Origin: a virus
Length of the DNA: 38,618 bases
Virus record (IMG/VR): IMGVR_UViG_3300044568_001772
Span: 1-38,618 of that record
Reading direction: 5' to 3' (one strand)
Position numbers and translations under genes: made by a program. Positions 18,009-24,731 of this stretch are shown here, piece after piece; position 1 is the first letter of the stretch; every line of letters starts with the position of its first letter. A model generated the notes under the pieces. That model saw only the letters and a list, made by a program, of their open reading frames with translations, had not been told where the DNA came from and made no database searches.

Positions 18009-19784
18009 TTAGCCCCCCAATTGAGCGAGTAACGATTGGATGTCAGGTTGACCCTGTGCGCCTTCCGGTGGTGCGATAGGTTGTTCAGCCCCCATACCTG
18101 GAGGAGCAAGACCTGGCATAGTTTCAGGTGCGCCCTGCGGTGCTTGTGTGGCTTGACGTTCTTTAGCCGCAGCATCAACTTCAGTGACAGCATCAAATAA
18201 CGATTTGTTTTCCATCATAACTTTTTTGACAAGCATCGCAAGATCGGCAGGTTGATACGGTGACTGCGGGCTAGCGGCCTGTTGCTGAATAGATGACAGC
18301 AAAGCTGCTTCGACACCTTCACCAATAATGCGATCATGTTCCATATCAGGATCGCTGATAAGCGGATCGGCTTCACGGGCAGATTCCTTAGACATCAAAC
18401 CTGTACCGACACGCTGACCCAAACCGACAATCAGGTTGTTGACATCTGAACCTGCCGCCGAATATGCGACATAGTGGAAGTCTGTTTCCCAAATTTTGTT
18501 TGGAGTGTAATCAACTTTGCCTGTTCCTGCTCGACCAGGTAGGAAGAACATTTTAGGTGTGTCTCCCCAATACGACTTTTCAATAGCAATAGCGATCTTG
18601 TCTTCTTCAAGGATAGATGAAGCAAAAACTTCTTGTGCTTCTTGGACACGGAAGTCAACAGTTGCTGACAACACGTTTTCTCCTCGCCGGCCTGTACGAA
18701 TGTTAGAACCTGATTCTCCACCGAACTCTGCGGGGATAGAACCTTCAAGTCGTTCCTGTCGTTCCAAACGATCTAGTGCGGTATCGGTTTTGTAGCCTGG
18801 GTTGACCTGCTGGATTTGGATGTCGCCACCCTTAACAACACCAAGCAAACCTGTTTTACCGTCAGCGACCTGTAAGATTTCGGGGTTTTCACCTGGGCGA
18901 GCAACAAGGTACTCGTCAGGGAAAATGCCTCGTTCAATAGCAATTTCAGTGAGGGCTTGTAGTCTTGCTCGTGTGTAGAACATTCCCATGAGACCGTCAA
19001 ATTGTCCGTGTGGGCGATCAAGAGTGATTCGTTGCGGGACAACACACAACGGCATACCGGTGCGGTTGACGATGCGTTCTAGTTCAATGAAGTCTAAACC
19101 TGAGCGTTCGTATTGTGTGAGTTGCGGGTTGTCTTCTGCACCGATGACACCAAGTACAAGTTCGTTTTCATCAATGTATTCGATGATGGTGAACATCGTG
19201 TCATATTCAACTTTGCCTAAACGCAAGCGGCCATCAACGAGACCGCCGTAGTTCATTACTAGCCATGAGTACGGTTTGCGGTATGTGAAGATGCAGTCGT
19301 TTGGGACAGGATTGTCAGGATCGTCTGACGGGCAAGGGAATGTATCCAGTGGGTTACGAACATGCCAGCGTGGAGTCAATGTTTTGAAGTCAGGCTTCAG
19401 AATGACTGGTGCTGATGCGTATGCCAAGAAGTGTCTGGCACGTCGACGCATCTTCATGTTCATGCGGTTCTGATCCCAAATAGACAGCATCGCTTTTTTA
19501 CGAAGTCCTGCCATTTCTTTGGATCGTTCTGAACCTTCCCTAAATGGTGGGAAGTATGGGGATGGCATCGTTGACGACACCCGCATAGACATCTGATCCA
19601 AACCCTGAACCAGCAAGTTAGCGACAGAAGATTTAGCGTTGCGGTCTAACTCGTTAAGAGGAACAATAATGTCGCCGTTAGCTAATTCTCGTACCTTTTG
19701 CATCTGTTGATGTACAGGGCCGAGCGAACGACGACGATGATTGTACAGTGCAACTATCTCTTCAATTGATCGCATAGTTACCAT
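18009..19784 (-). CDS. Portal protein
   Basis: A 591-aa protein two genes after the terminase, with portal-like features. The N-terminal IEEIVALYNHRRRSLGPVHQ is followed by a region with NLLVQGLDQMSMRVSSTMPS. RPRWHV-like strands (LTPRWHVRNPLDTFPCPSDD) form the stem/wing. There is a long helical segment and a Gln/Pro/Gly-rich C-terminus (PPEGAQGQPDIQSLLAQLGG). Length and order (terminase-portal) support the call. AAGGTG precedes the first ATG, and the start overlaps the upstream stop by 7 bases. Confidence 0.75.
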   Translation of the reverse strand: MVTMRSIEEIVALYNHRRRSLGPVHQQMQKVRELANGDIIVPLNELDRNAKSSVANLLVQGLDQMSMRVSSTMPSPYFPPFREGSERSKEMAGLRKKAMLSIWDQNRMNMKMRRRARHFLAYASAPVILKPDFKTLTPRWHVRNPLDTFPCPSDDPDNPVPNDCIFTYRKPYSWLVMNYGGLVDGRLRLGKVEYDTMFTIIEYIDENELVLGVIGAEDNPQLTQYERSGLDFIELERIVNRTGMPLCVVPQRITLDRPHGQFDGLMGMFYTRARLQALTEIAIERGIFPDEYLVARPGENPEILQVADGKTGLLGVVKGGDIQIQQVNPGYKTDTALDRLERQERLEGSIPAEFGGESGSNIRTGRRGENVLSATVDFRVQEAQEVFASSILEEDKIAIAIEKSYWGDTPKMFFLPGRAGTGKVDYTPNKIWETDFHYVAYSAAGSDVNNLIVGLGQRVGTGLMSKESAREADPLISDPDMEHDRIIGEGVEAALLSSIQQQAASPQSPYQPADLAMLVKKVMMENKSLFDAVTEVDAAAKERQATQAPQGAPETMPGLAPPGMGAEQPIAPPEGAQGQPDIQSLLAQLGG

Positions 19785-20053
19785 TTCACCTTGTTAGCCC
19801 AATAAGCAGCAGACATTTTACCTTTAGCAATATTTGAGGCGTGACGAGCCTTAAACGATTCTCGTCGATTACGAGAAGCATCAGACTCGCCGGCTTTTGC
19901 TGGTGACCCTGACACACCCTGTTGACCGAACCTAATAAGTTTTACCGTACTACCTTCTTTGGCTAGTACGGCATGCGACTTTTTTGGGTTTGACGGGGTG
20001 CGTTTAGGTTTGTTGTAGCCAGCAAACTTTTCGCCTCGATATTCAATTGGCAT
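19778..20053 (-). CDS. Small basic virion-module protein (DUF6321-like)
   Basis: A 91-aa strongly basic protein with IRFGQQGVSGSPAKAGESDA, RRESFKARHASNIAKGK and the C-terminal AAYWANKVKW. From memory this pattern (iRFGQQGV.G ... R..SFkaRHa.NI..Gk.saaYWa..vKW) belongs to a widespread phage domain annotated as DUF6321, of unknown function. It sits between terminase and portal and is probably nucleic-acid binding or structural. Confidence 0.7.
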   Translation of the reverse strand: MPIEYRGEKFAGYNKPKRTPSNPKKSHAVLAKEGSTVKLIRFGQQGVSGSPAKAGESDASRNRRESFKARHASNIAKGKMSAAYWANKVKW

Positions 20054-20063
20054 GTGTCAGTTG

Positions 20064-20201
20064 TTACATTTTCTTCTTTGCCATTTTTGACTTAGCTGCC
20101 GAAGTAGTCATCTTAGAACTAGCAGACTTCTTGGCTGCGGCTTTAGCGGCCTTCATGCCAGCAGCTGTGTAAGGAAACTTTTTATTACCGACTTGTGGCA
20201 C
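20064..20201 (-). CDS. Tiny Lys/Ala-rich basic protein
   Basis: A 45-aa histone-H1-like tail protein: VPQVGNKKFPYTAAGMKAAK followed by Ala/Lys/Ser repeats and KMAKKKM. The GTG at 20201 is chosen because AAAGGA lies 6 bases upstream; an ATG at 20270 would add 23 residues of unlike composition and overlap the terminase. KKFPYTAAGM..A is a motif I have seen in small virion-module proteins. A DNA-compacting or structural role is possible. Confidence 0.6.
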   Translation of the reverse strand: MPQVGNKKFPYTAAGMKAAKAAAKKSASSKMTTSAAKSKMAKKKM

Positions 20202-20248
20202 AGGAAATCCTTTGATAGTAGTTTCTCTAAATATACCACAGAAACCAT

Positions 20249-22243
20249 CTACAACCACGAAGGTCTCCATCTTTGTGCAGGCAAACGAGGCGCAGACAAA
20301 CGTGGCGCATGAAGAAGTGTAAACCATAAAGACATCGCAAGGTCAGTACCCTTCTTCTTATCCTTAGTCCACGAACACAACTCCTCAATCAACGCCAAAG
20401 TTTTCCAGTTACCCGACAAAGTAGGCAGACGTAACGAACCTGACCGAACAATCGGAGGAATCAAAGCTTCCAACCCCAAGTTCTCATCCAACTTGTTGCG
20501 AGAAGTCGTATGCGGAATGATGTTCACCTGACGAGAAGCTTGCCAGCGACGCACAAAATCGTGTGCCAACAAGAAACGCTGCGCCGCATTAACCTCAACA
20601 ATGATGTGAGTCACTGGGTAACCCATTTCGTCGGCTCGACACACCCAATCTTCAAGAATACCGGTGTACTCACCCGTCGCCATCTGCCAACCCAACAGTT
20701 CTTCGGCGGTTAGTTTCACTCTTTCAATGTCAACGACATGGTATAACCCCAGGTCAGGTTGCACAATTGTCCAAATGACACCCCAAAACTGTGAAGGTGA
20801 CGGGTCAACAGAGATAATTGACACCCACGGGGCAGATAATCCACGTTGAATGTTCCCAGGTTGCCTGTCCCTGTCCAAACATCCAGGGTATTGCACCCCG
20901 TCAACACCCATACCGCCAGTCAGCATGGTGCGTTCAACCAACTGGTAGTCCAAATCGATGTCTTCTTGCTGATATACAACCCTGAATTTGGATGGCTGGT
21001 TGTATTTGATGAATGACAGGTCTTTCCACGGTAGACGCACCGGATCAAGTAGCGGGCCGTTCGGCCACGGTAACGATTTCTTAGAACGAGACTTGATGCC
21101 CGTATCAAATTCTTCGTAGTACGCCTTATAAATAATGTGATGGTACTTCTGTTTTTTGACAGGGTCTTTTAACTGTTCTTCGACAGTGGCATCCTCGCCC
21201 GACGCATCGTCATCATCCTCAATGTCGTCATATGTGATCTTGTTGAGACAGTGGGCGTACAGGTCGCCTGGCCCTAAACGCTGCCCGATCACAGCGACTA
21301 GTCCGCCTGGATCGCAACGAGCTTCAGCCATCGAATCCCACCGTTCCAGCAGTCGGTCACGAGAAGTGGACTCTTTAGCGTTCTCTGTAGACGCAACGTC
21401 GTCAAACAAACAGAGATCGGCACGATGTCCGATGAACTCTGAGTCAATACCGTAAGCCGAAACGGTTGGTTCTTTGTTTTCGAGCATGCCGATGTTGAGT
21501 TGTTCAACAATGAATTCTTCGGCTCGCCACAATGAACCGCTAGCGGTCGGTTTGAACCTGCCGTAATCGTGTGCCAAACATCCCTCAGCGTCAACTGCTA
21601 ACCCTTTGCGTACCAGTTCAGGGTCAGCAATAAGACGGGTGGGGCGTTCTAGGGTTTCACGGATACGACGAGAATACATTTTGGCTAGCGTCTGCGAAAT
21701 AGAACCGATCAGTACACGGATAGACCGGTTACGAACGATGCACCATACGGCAACGTCATGGAACAGAGTCGATTTACCTGCACCAGGGGGACAGTTCAAA
21801 ACTAGGAATTCTTTTTCCTCAGATTCCAAATACTCCACGATCCGTAAAGCGGCTTCTACTTGCCACGGTGACGACACACGCCCCAAATACACTCGACGGA
21901 AATACTCAAAATCATCCCACCCCTGTTTCGCCCGTTCCGATAATCGGGCATACGGGATAACGGGAGGTAACTCTGCGGTCTGATCTATCGTTGCTCGTAA
22001 CTCAGCAACTTTATCCCCGTTACGGTGCGCTTTAACACCCGACACTTTGACTTCAAGGTTAGCTGCCTGCAACTCTGCCTGCATCTTACGACGCTTACTA
22101 TCCCACTCTTGACCAGTATTGTAATGAATACCCGCAATCTTGCAGGCTTCCTTGATAGTTATGCCGGCGGCACGAGCTTCCCAAAACCTGATCTTGTCTT
22201 CAGGAGTAATAAACTTGCGGCCACTATTTTTATTGCCAGTCAT
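20249..22243 (-). CDS. terL: Terminase large subunit with fused N-terminal HTH
   Basis: A 664-aa DNA-packaging motor. Walker A CPPGAGKST is at residues 151-159, Walker B LCLFDD at 277-282, with a coupling region after it. The RNase-H-like nuclease shows IISVDPS (D480) and HIIVEVN (E550). Unusually, residues ~10-55 form a helix-turn-helix-like segment (KIRFWEARAAGITIKEACKI, then AGIHYNTGQEW), the kind of domain normally found in a separate small terminase. No TerS gene lies nearby, so this may be a TerS-TerL fusion. A long acidic insert (DIEDDDDASGED) lies near residue 345. Confidence 0.9.
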   Translation of the reverse strand: MTGNKNSGRKFITPEDKIRFWEARAAGITIKEACKIAGIHYNTGQEWDSKRRKMQAELQAANLEVKVSGVKAHRNGDKVAELRATIDQTAELPPVIPYARLSERAKQGWDDFEYFRRVYLGRVSSPWQVEAALRIVEYLESEEKEFLVLNCPPGAGKSTLFHDVAVWCIVRNRSIRVLIGSISQTLAKMYSRRIRETLERPTRLIADPELVRKGLAVDAEGCLAHDYGRFKPTASGSLWRAEEFIVEQLNIGMLENKEPTVSAYGIDSEFIGHRADLCLFDDVASTENAKESTSRDRLLERWDSMAEARCDPGGLVAVIGQRLGPGDLYAHCLNKITYDDIEDDDDASGEDATVEEQLKDPVKKQKYHHIIYKAYYEEFDTGIKSRSKKSLPWPNGPLLDPVRLPWKDLSFIKYNQPSKFRVVYQQEDIDLDYQLVERTMLTGGMGVDGVQYPGCLDRDRQPGNIQRGLSAPWVSIISVDPSPSQFWGVIWTIVQPDLGLYHVVDIERVKLTAEELLGWQMATGEYTGILEDWVCRADEMGYPVTHIIVEVNAAQRFLLAHDFVRRWQASRQVNIIPHTTSRNKLDENLGLEALIPPIVRSGSLRLPTLSGNWKTLALIEELCSWTKDKKKGTDLAMSLWFTLLHAPRLSAPRLPAQRWRPSWL

Positions 22244-22268
22244 CGTCTACCGATCATATACCCACGAG

Positions 22269-22305
22269 ACCCCTGCCCAGGAAAGGGGGTGAACTGGGCA
22301 GGGGT
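22269..22305. other. Perfect 12-bp inverted repeat upstream of terminase
   Basis: ACCCCTGCCCAG (22269-22280) and CTGGGCAGGGGT (22294-22305) flank a 13-base loop, 26 bp from the terminase ATG in the divergent intergenic region. There is no T-run on either strand, so it is not an intrinsic terminator. It could be a packaging (pac/cos) recognition element or a leader structure. Confidence 0.6.
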
Positions 22306-22374
22306 TCGCTATGGGGGATCGACTCGGAGAGAGAGTACAAGTCGACAAGAAATAGTATAGCGCACCAAACACCA

Positions 22375-22391
22375 AAATGTGTGATACATTT
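22375..22391. promoter_or_regulatory. Operator-like palindrome before the replication gene
   Basis: AAATGT-gtgat-ACATTT lies 24 bp before the initiator ATG. A possible -10 (TATACT read leftward, 22359-22354) is nearby, but no convincing -35 was found on either strand. This is a candidate repressor site for the divergent pair. Confidence 0.35.
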
Positions 22392-22414
22392 GTTGCAGAG
22401 AGAAAGAAGATGTT

Positions 22415-23221
22415 ATGAGCATGGAAGCAATGGGGTACGTGTATCGACACTCCCCTTACAAAGGCGCAGAGTTTGCAATCCATCTAGCGATAGCTGACAG
22501 CGTGAACGATCAGAACCACAACACGTTCTGGATGTCCATAGCGAAACTCGCAAACAAAAGTAGGGTCTCCCGAAAGACAGCATCTTTTGCTGTAAGCAAA
22601 ATCGCCGTGGATGGATTTTTGGTGTTAGAGAAAGAACGCCCAGGGGGAACAAATCTGTACCGTTTCGTGTTTGTCGATCAGCCTGTCGTGTATGAATCAC
22701 GCACCACACCCCCAGGTTACAGTTATCCACAACCCGTAACGTCAGGTAACACCACCCGTAACGTCACGTTACACCACCCGCTACCTGAGGTAACACCACC
22801 CGTAACGTCAGGTAGCACTAACCCAATAGAACCCAAGAAGAAACCAAAAGAACCTCTCTCATCCAAATCATTCGATTTGGAATTTAATGAGTTCTGGGCG
22901 ATCTACCCACGCAAAGAAGGCAAAGGAGTCTGCAAAAAGAAATTCGACAAGATCGCACAAACAGTAGACCCCCAAATCATTATCAGCGCAGCCCACATCT
23001 ACGCACTCCGACGCAAAAATGAAGACCCACAATACACCGCCCACCCAATCACATGGCTCAACCAAGAACGATACCTTGACGAACCCAACCAACCCATAGA
23101 GCAAAAAATCGTTGAACCACCCAAACCCGAAGAACCATGCACCAACCCCGACTGTCGAAACAGCTGGATATTCCTACCCGACAACACCGTCACCAAATGC
23201 CCAACATGCAAAGGAAACTAA
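22415..23221 (+). CDS. Lambda-O-like replication initiator with internal origin
   Basis: A 268-aa protein. Residues ~1-90 form a winged-HTH DNA-binding domain (GYVYRHSPYKGAEFAIHLAI, ISIAKLANKSRVSRKTASFA-like helix pair). A Pro/Thr-rich linker follows (residues ~97-140), then a C-terminal domain with EFWAIYPRKEGKGVCKKKF and YTAHPITWLNQERYLDEP, typical of phage replication/helicase-loader proteins. A terminal zinc ribbon is visible (CTNPDCRNSW ... CPTCKG). The linker DNA holds a DnaA box and four iterons, as in lambda O. It probably binds these repeats and recruits host helicase. The next gene starts 1 base after its stop. Confidence 0.8.
   Translation: MSMEAMGYVYRHSPYKGAEFAIHLAIADSVNDQNHNTFWMSIAKLANKSRVSRKTASFAVSKIAVDGFLVLEKERPGGTNLYRFVFVDQPVVYESRTTPPGYSYPQPVTSGNTTRNVTLHHPLPEVTPPVTSGSTNPIEPKKKPKEPLSSKSFDLEFNEFWAIYPRKEGKGVCKKKFDKIAQTVDPQIIISAAHIYALRRKNEDPQYTAHPITWLNQERYLDEPNQPIEQKIVEPPKPEEPCTNPDCRNSWIFLPDNTVTKCPTCKGN
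22723..22731 (+). promoter_or_regulatory. Perfect DnaA box
   Basis: TTATCCACA matches the high-affinity DnaA box exactly and lies 1 bp before the first iteron, inside the initiator gene. This suggests that the origin recruits host DnaA. Confidence 0.75.
22733..22820 (+). repeat. Four tandem 22-bp iterons (putative origin)
   Basis: Units begin at 22733, 22755, 22777 and 22799, each 22 bp with no spacer. The type unit begins CCCGTAACGTCAGGTAAC. Unit 2 has a near-perfect palindromic core, GTAACGT-C-ACGTTAC; unit 3 is diverged but keeps TACCT-g-AGGTA. Because 22 is not a multiple of 3, the repeats are read in shifting frames, so conservation acts on DNA rather than on protein. The arrangement copies lambda oriO. 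Confidence 0.85.
22863..22880. other. AT-rich inverted repeat beside the iterons
   Basis: CCAAATC-attc-GATTTGG lies in an A-rich, low-melting stretch (22820-22900) directly after the iterons, where an origin would be expected to unwind. It is still within the initiator coding sequence. Confidence 0.4.
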
Positions 23222-23222
23222 A

Positions 23223-23984
23223 ATGAACACACCCCGAACACTCGTATGGTTCTCAGCCGGAGCAGCATCCGCAATCGCCGCCAAACTCACCATCGCCCAA
23301 AACCCACCCAACCTAGTCATCGCATACACCGACCCAGGATCAGAACACCCCGACAACGAAAGATTCCTAACCGACTGCGAAAAATGGTTCGGCCACCCCA
23401 TAATCCGACTCAAATCCAAAAAATATGTTGACACCTGGGATGTCTTTGAAAAAGAAAAATTCTTAGTATCACCATACGGGGCAAGATGTACAGCAGAACT
23501 AAAAAAACGAGTACGGCAAGATTACCAACAACACGACGACATCCAAGTATTCGGATATACGGCTGAAGAACAACATCGAGCCGACCGCTTCAGAGAACAA
23601 AACATAGAAGTAGACCTACGCACCCCACTCATTGACTACAACCTCACCAAAGACGACTGCATCGCAATGGTACAAAGAGCAGGAATTGAACTTCCCGCAA
23701 TGTACAAACTTGGTTACCGAAACAACAACTGCATCGGATGCCCAAAAGGAGGTATGGGCTACTGGAACAAAATCCGGCGAGACTTTCCCGACACCTTCAA
23801 TCGCATGGCCCAGGTAGAACGAACCCTCAACATCTCCATACTCCGATCCGAAAACCAACCAGTCTTCCTCGACGAACTCGACCCAACCAGAGGAAACCAC
23901 GCCGACGAACCCTCATTTGAATGTTCCCTGCTCTGCACAATCGCAGAACAAGACATCGAACTCTCAACAAACACCGACTACTAA
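23223..23984 (+). CDS. PAPS reductase-like (PP-loop) protein
   Basis: A 253-aa phage phosphoadenosine-phosphosulfate reductase family member. It has a PP-loop variant WFSAGAASAIAAKL (residues 9-22, in place of SGGxDS), IAYTDPGSEHPDN, SPYGARCTAELKKRVR (83-98), FGYTAEEQHRADRF and the C-terminal NNNCIGCPKGGMGYWNKIR (168-186). The ATG at 23223 has AAGGA 7 bases upstream. In phages this family is common but its substrate is unsettled: sulfate assimilation, tRNA or DNA thiolation (DndC relatives), or nucleotide chemistry. It is coupled to the replication initiator. A second Cys pair (CSLLC) is near the end. Confidence 0.8.
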   Translation: MNTPRTLVWFSAGAASAIAAKLTIAQNPPNLVIAYTDPGSEHPDNERFLTDCEKWFGHPIIRLKSKKYVDTWDVFEKEKFLVSPYGARCTAELKKRVRQDYQQHDDIQVFGYTAEEQHRADRFREQNIEVDLRTPLIDYNLTKDDCIAMVQRAGIELPAMYKLGYRNNNCIGCPKGGMGYWNKIRRDFPDTFNRMAQVERTLNISILRSENQPVFLDELDPTRGNHADEPSFECSLLCTIAEQDIELSTNTDY

Positions 23985-23993
23985 TGCTATAAT
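23964..23993 (+). promoter_or_regulatory. Sigma70-like promoter with perfect TATAAT
   Basis: TATAAT at 23988-23993, with TCAACA (4 of 6 matches to TTGACA) 18 bases upstream. It overlaps the end of the PAPS-reductase-like gene and points into the hairpin-rich non-coding region. Confidence 0.6.
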
Positions 23994-23999
23994 GAACAC

Positions 24000-24125
24000 A
24001 CAACCAAACACCCCACTGGGGACAGAACCATCAGGGTTCACCAGACCCACCAGCAGCTGAACCTGGCCGAGGATGACACACCGAAAGGTGGGTAGACCCC
24101 TATTCAACGAAATAGAGGATCAGCG
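24000..24125 (+). ncRNA. Hairpin-rich candidate non-coding RNA
   Basis: Downstream of a TATAAT promoter lie consecutive hairpins: CCCC-act-GGGG (from 24011), GAACC-atcag-GGTTC (from 24024), and a closed element GCTGA (24056-24060) / TCAGC (24120-24124). That element encloses CACC-GAAA-GGTG, a GNRA tetraloop hairpin, and CTATT-caacga-AATAG. No convincing ORF with a ribosome-binding site covers it. The 3' end may extend to the terminator at 24525. It matches no RNA family I know. Confidence 0.45.
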
Positions 24126-24343
24126 TACCAACGTTAAAGGCGACAGGTGTCCACCAAAACTAGACCGGCTACCCACACAGACATGTGTAAACAGTGGGGG
24201 GGAAAACCTTCAGTCCGTCAGTCGACCACACACAGTCACAAAACACACCAAACCACCACCCACAGTGACCAAACAAAACCACACATCCCGACAACAGGTA
24301 ATATATATGTACCCTGTGCGGTAGCTCGGCAGACCCCCGGTTG

Positions 24344-24484
24344 CGAACATCTGTTCGACCCCAGACCCCCACCCGAACAAATGTTCTGGGGCCGGGCGTA
24401 CAACTGTTCCCAAACACCTGTTCGTAGAACACCCGTACCCCATACATACGTTCGCAGAACACTTGTACCCCGAACACCCGTTCG
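24344..24484. repeat. Array of eight LexA/SOS-box-like palindromes
   Basis: Sites of the form (G/A)(A/T)AC-N4-GT(T/A)C start at 24345, 24375, 24398, 24412, 24427, 24442, 24457 and 24472. The last six are 14-15 bp apart. The first (CGAACATCTGTTCG), second and last (CGAACACCCGTTCG) match the mycobacterial/Gram-positive SOS box GAAC-N4-GTTC. Host LexA or a phage regulator could bind cooperatively. A replication or partition array is the alternative. Confidence 0.75.
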
Positions 24485-24500
24485 ATCCCCAGTGCTGCTC

Positions 24501-24525
24501 GTGTTAGTCGCGCCTAACACTTTTT
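24501..24525 (+). terminator. Intrinsic terminator, rightward
   Basis: A perfect 7-bp stem, GTGTTAG-tcgcgc-CTAACAC (24501-24520), is followed by TTTTT. It would end transcripts coming from the TATAAT promoter at 23988 before the small-gene operon. A shifted alternative stem (CCTAACA/TGTTAGG) overlaps its right arm, so an attenuation switch is conceivable. Confidence 0.75.
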
Positions 24526-24551
24526 GTTAGGTGTGGTTAACATTCTATTTT

Positions 24552-24610
24552 GTCATGACGTTATTGGTGGGGGTGTTATGGGTGCGGTAGCTATTTCGTC
24601 ATGACGTTAT
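24552..24610. promoter_or_regulatory. Paired direct repeats, probable operators
   Basis: GTCATGACGTTAT occurs at 24552-24564 and 24598-24610, 46 bp apart, each containing the palindrome GTCATGAC. The pair sits between the terminator and the promoter of the rightward operon, so it is a likely binding-site pair for a dimeric regulator. Confidence 0.6.
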
Positions 24611-24624
24611 AGATAGGGGTTGAT

Positions 24625-24639
24625 GTCGAGCCAAATTTT
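24625..24639 (+). repeat. 15-bp dispersed repeat, copy 1
   Basis: GTCGAGCCAAATTTT is found here and again at 26777-26791, each time upstream of a small gene with the GA-rich leader. At the second site it forms the 5' edge of a structured RNA. Confidence 0.7.
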
Positions 24640-24660
24640 TGGTTTTTTTGAAGCCAAGAC

Positions 24661-24688
24661 TTGACTTTGGTTTGGGTGTTGGTATTGT
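24661..24688 (+). promoter_or_regulatory. Promoter for the rightward small-gene operon
   Basis: TTGACT (24661-24666), a 16-base spacer and TATTGT (24683-24688) lie 44 bases before the first small gene. The -35 is good and the -10 modest; placement after the terminator and operators supports it. Confidence 0.45.
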
Positions 24689-24731
24689 TGGGGGTAAGGC
24701 AATTCCGCTGAAGTGAGAGAGGGAGTTAGTT

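Larger units (their letters stand above)
23985..24731. other. Major non-coding regulatory region
   Basis: The longest stretch without a supported gene. In order it holds a TATAAT promoter, a hairpin-rich candidate RNA, an A/C-rich unstructured stretch (24126-24330), eight GAAC-N4-GTTC-like palindromes, an intrinsic terminator, paired GTCATGACGTTAT repeats and a promoter for the rightward small-gene operon. The + strand changes from A/C-rich to G/T-rich near 24500. ORFs of 83 and 127 codons here lack start signals and look like chance. Confidence 0.8.

Noticed and set aside
22733-22820. CRISPR array
   Set aside because: The repeats abut without spacers and lie inside a coding gene, so iterons are the better explanation.
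24000-24060. Possible tRNA or 22-codon leader peptide after the TATAAT promoter
   Set aside because: GGGTTCACCAGACCC has a 9-base loop and no acceptor or anticodon arms; the 22-codon frame lacks a ribosome-binding site.
24073-24324. 83-codon rightward ORF in the regulatory region
   Set aside because: GAGG sits directly against the ATG, too close for ribosome binding; the second half is low-complexity Thr/Pro/Gln; the frame overlaps predicted RNA hairpins.
24147-24530. 127-codon ORF across the palindrome array
   Set aside because: Its repetitive Arg/Thr/Pro/Val content simply translates the palindrome repeats, and it has no ribosome-binding site.
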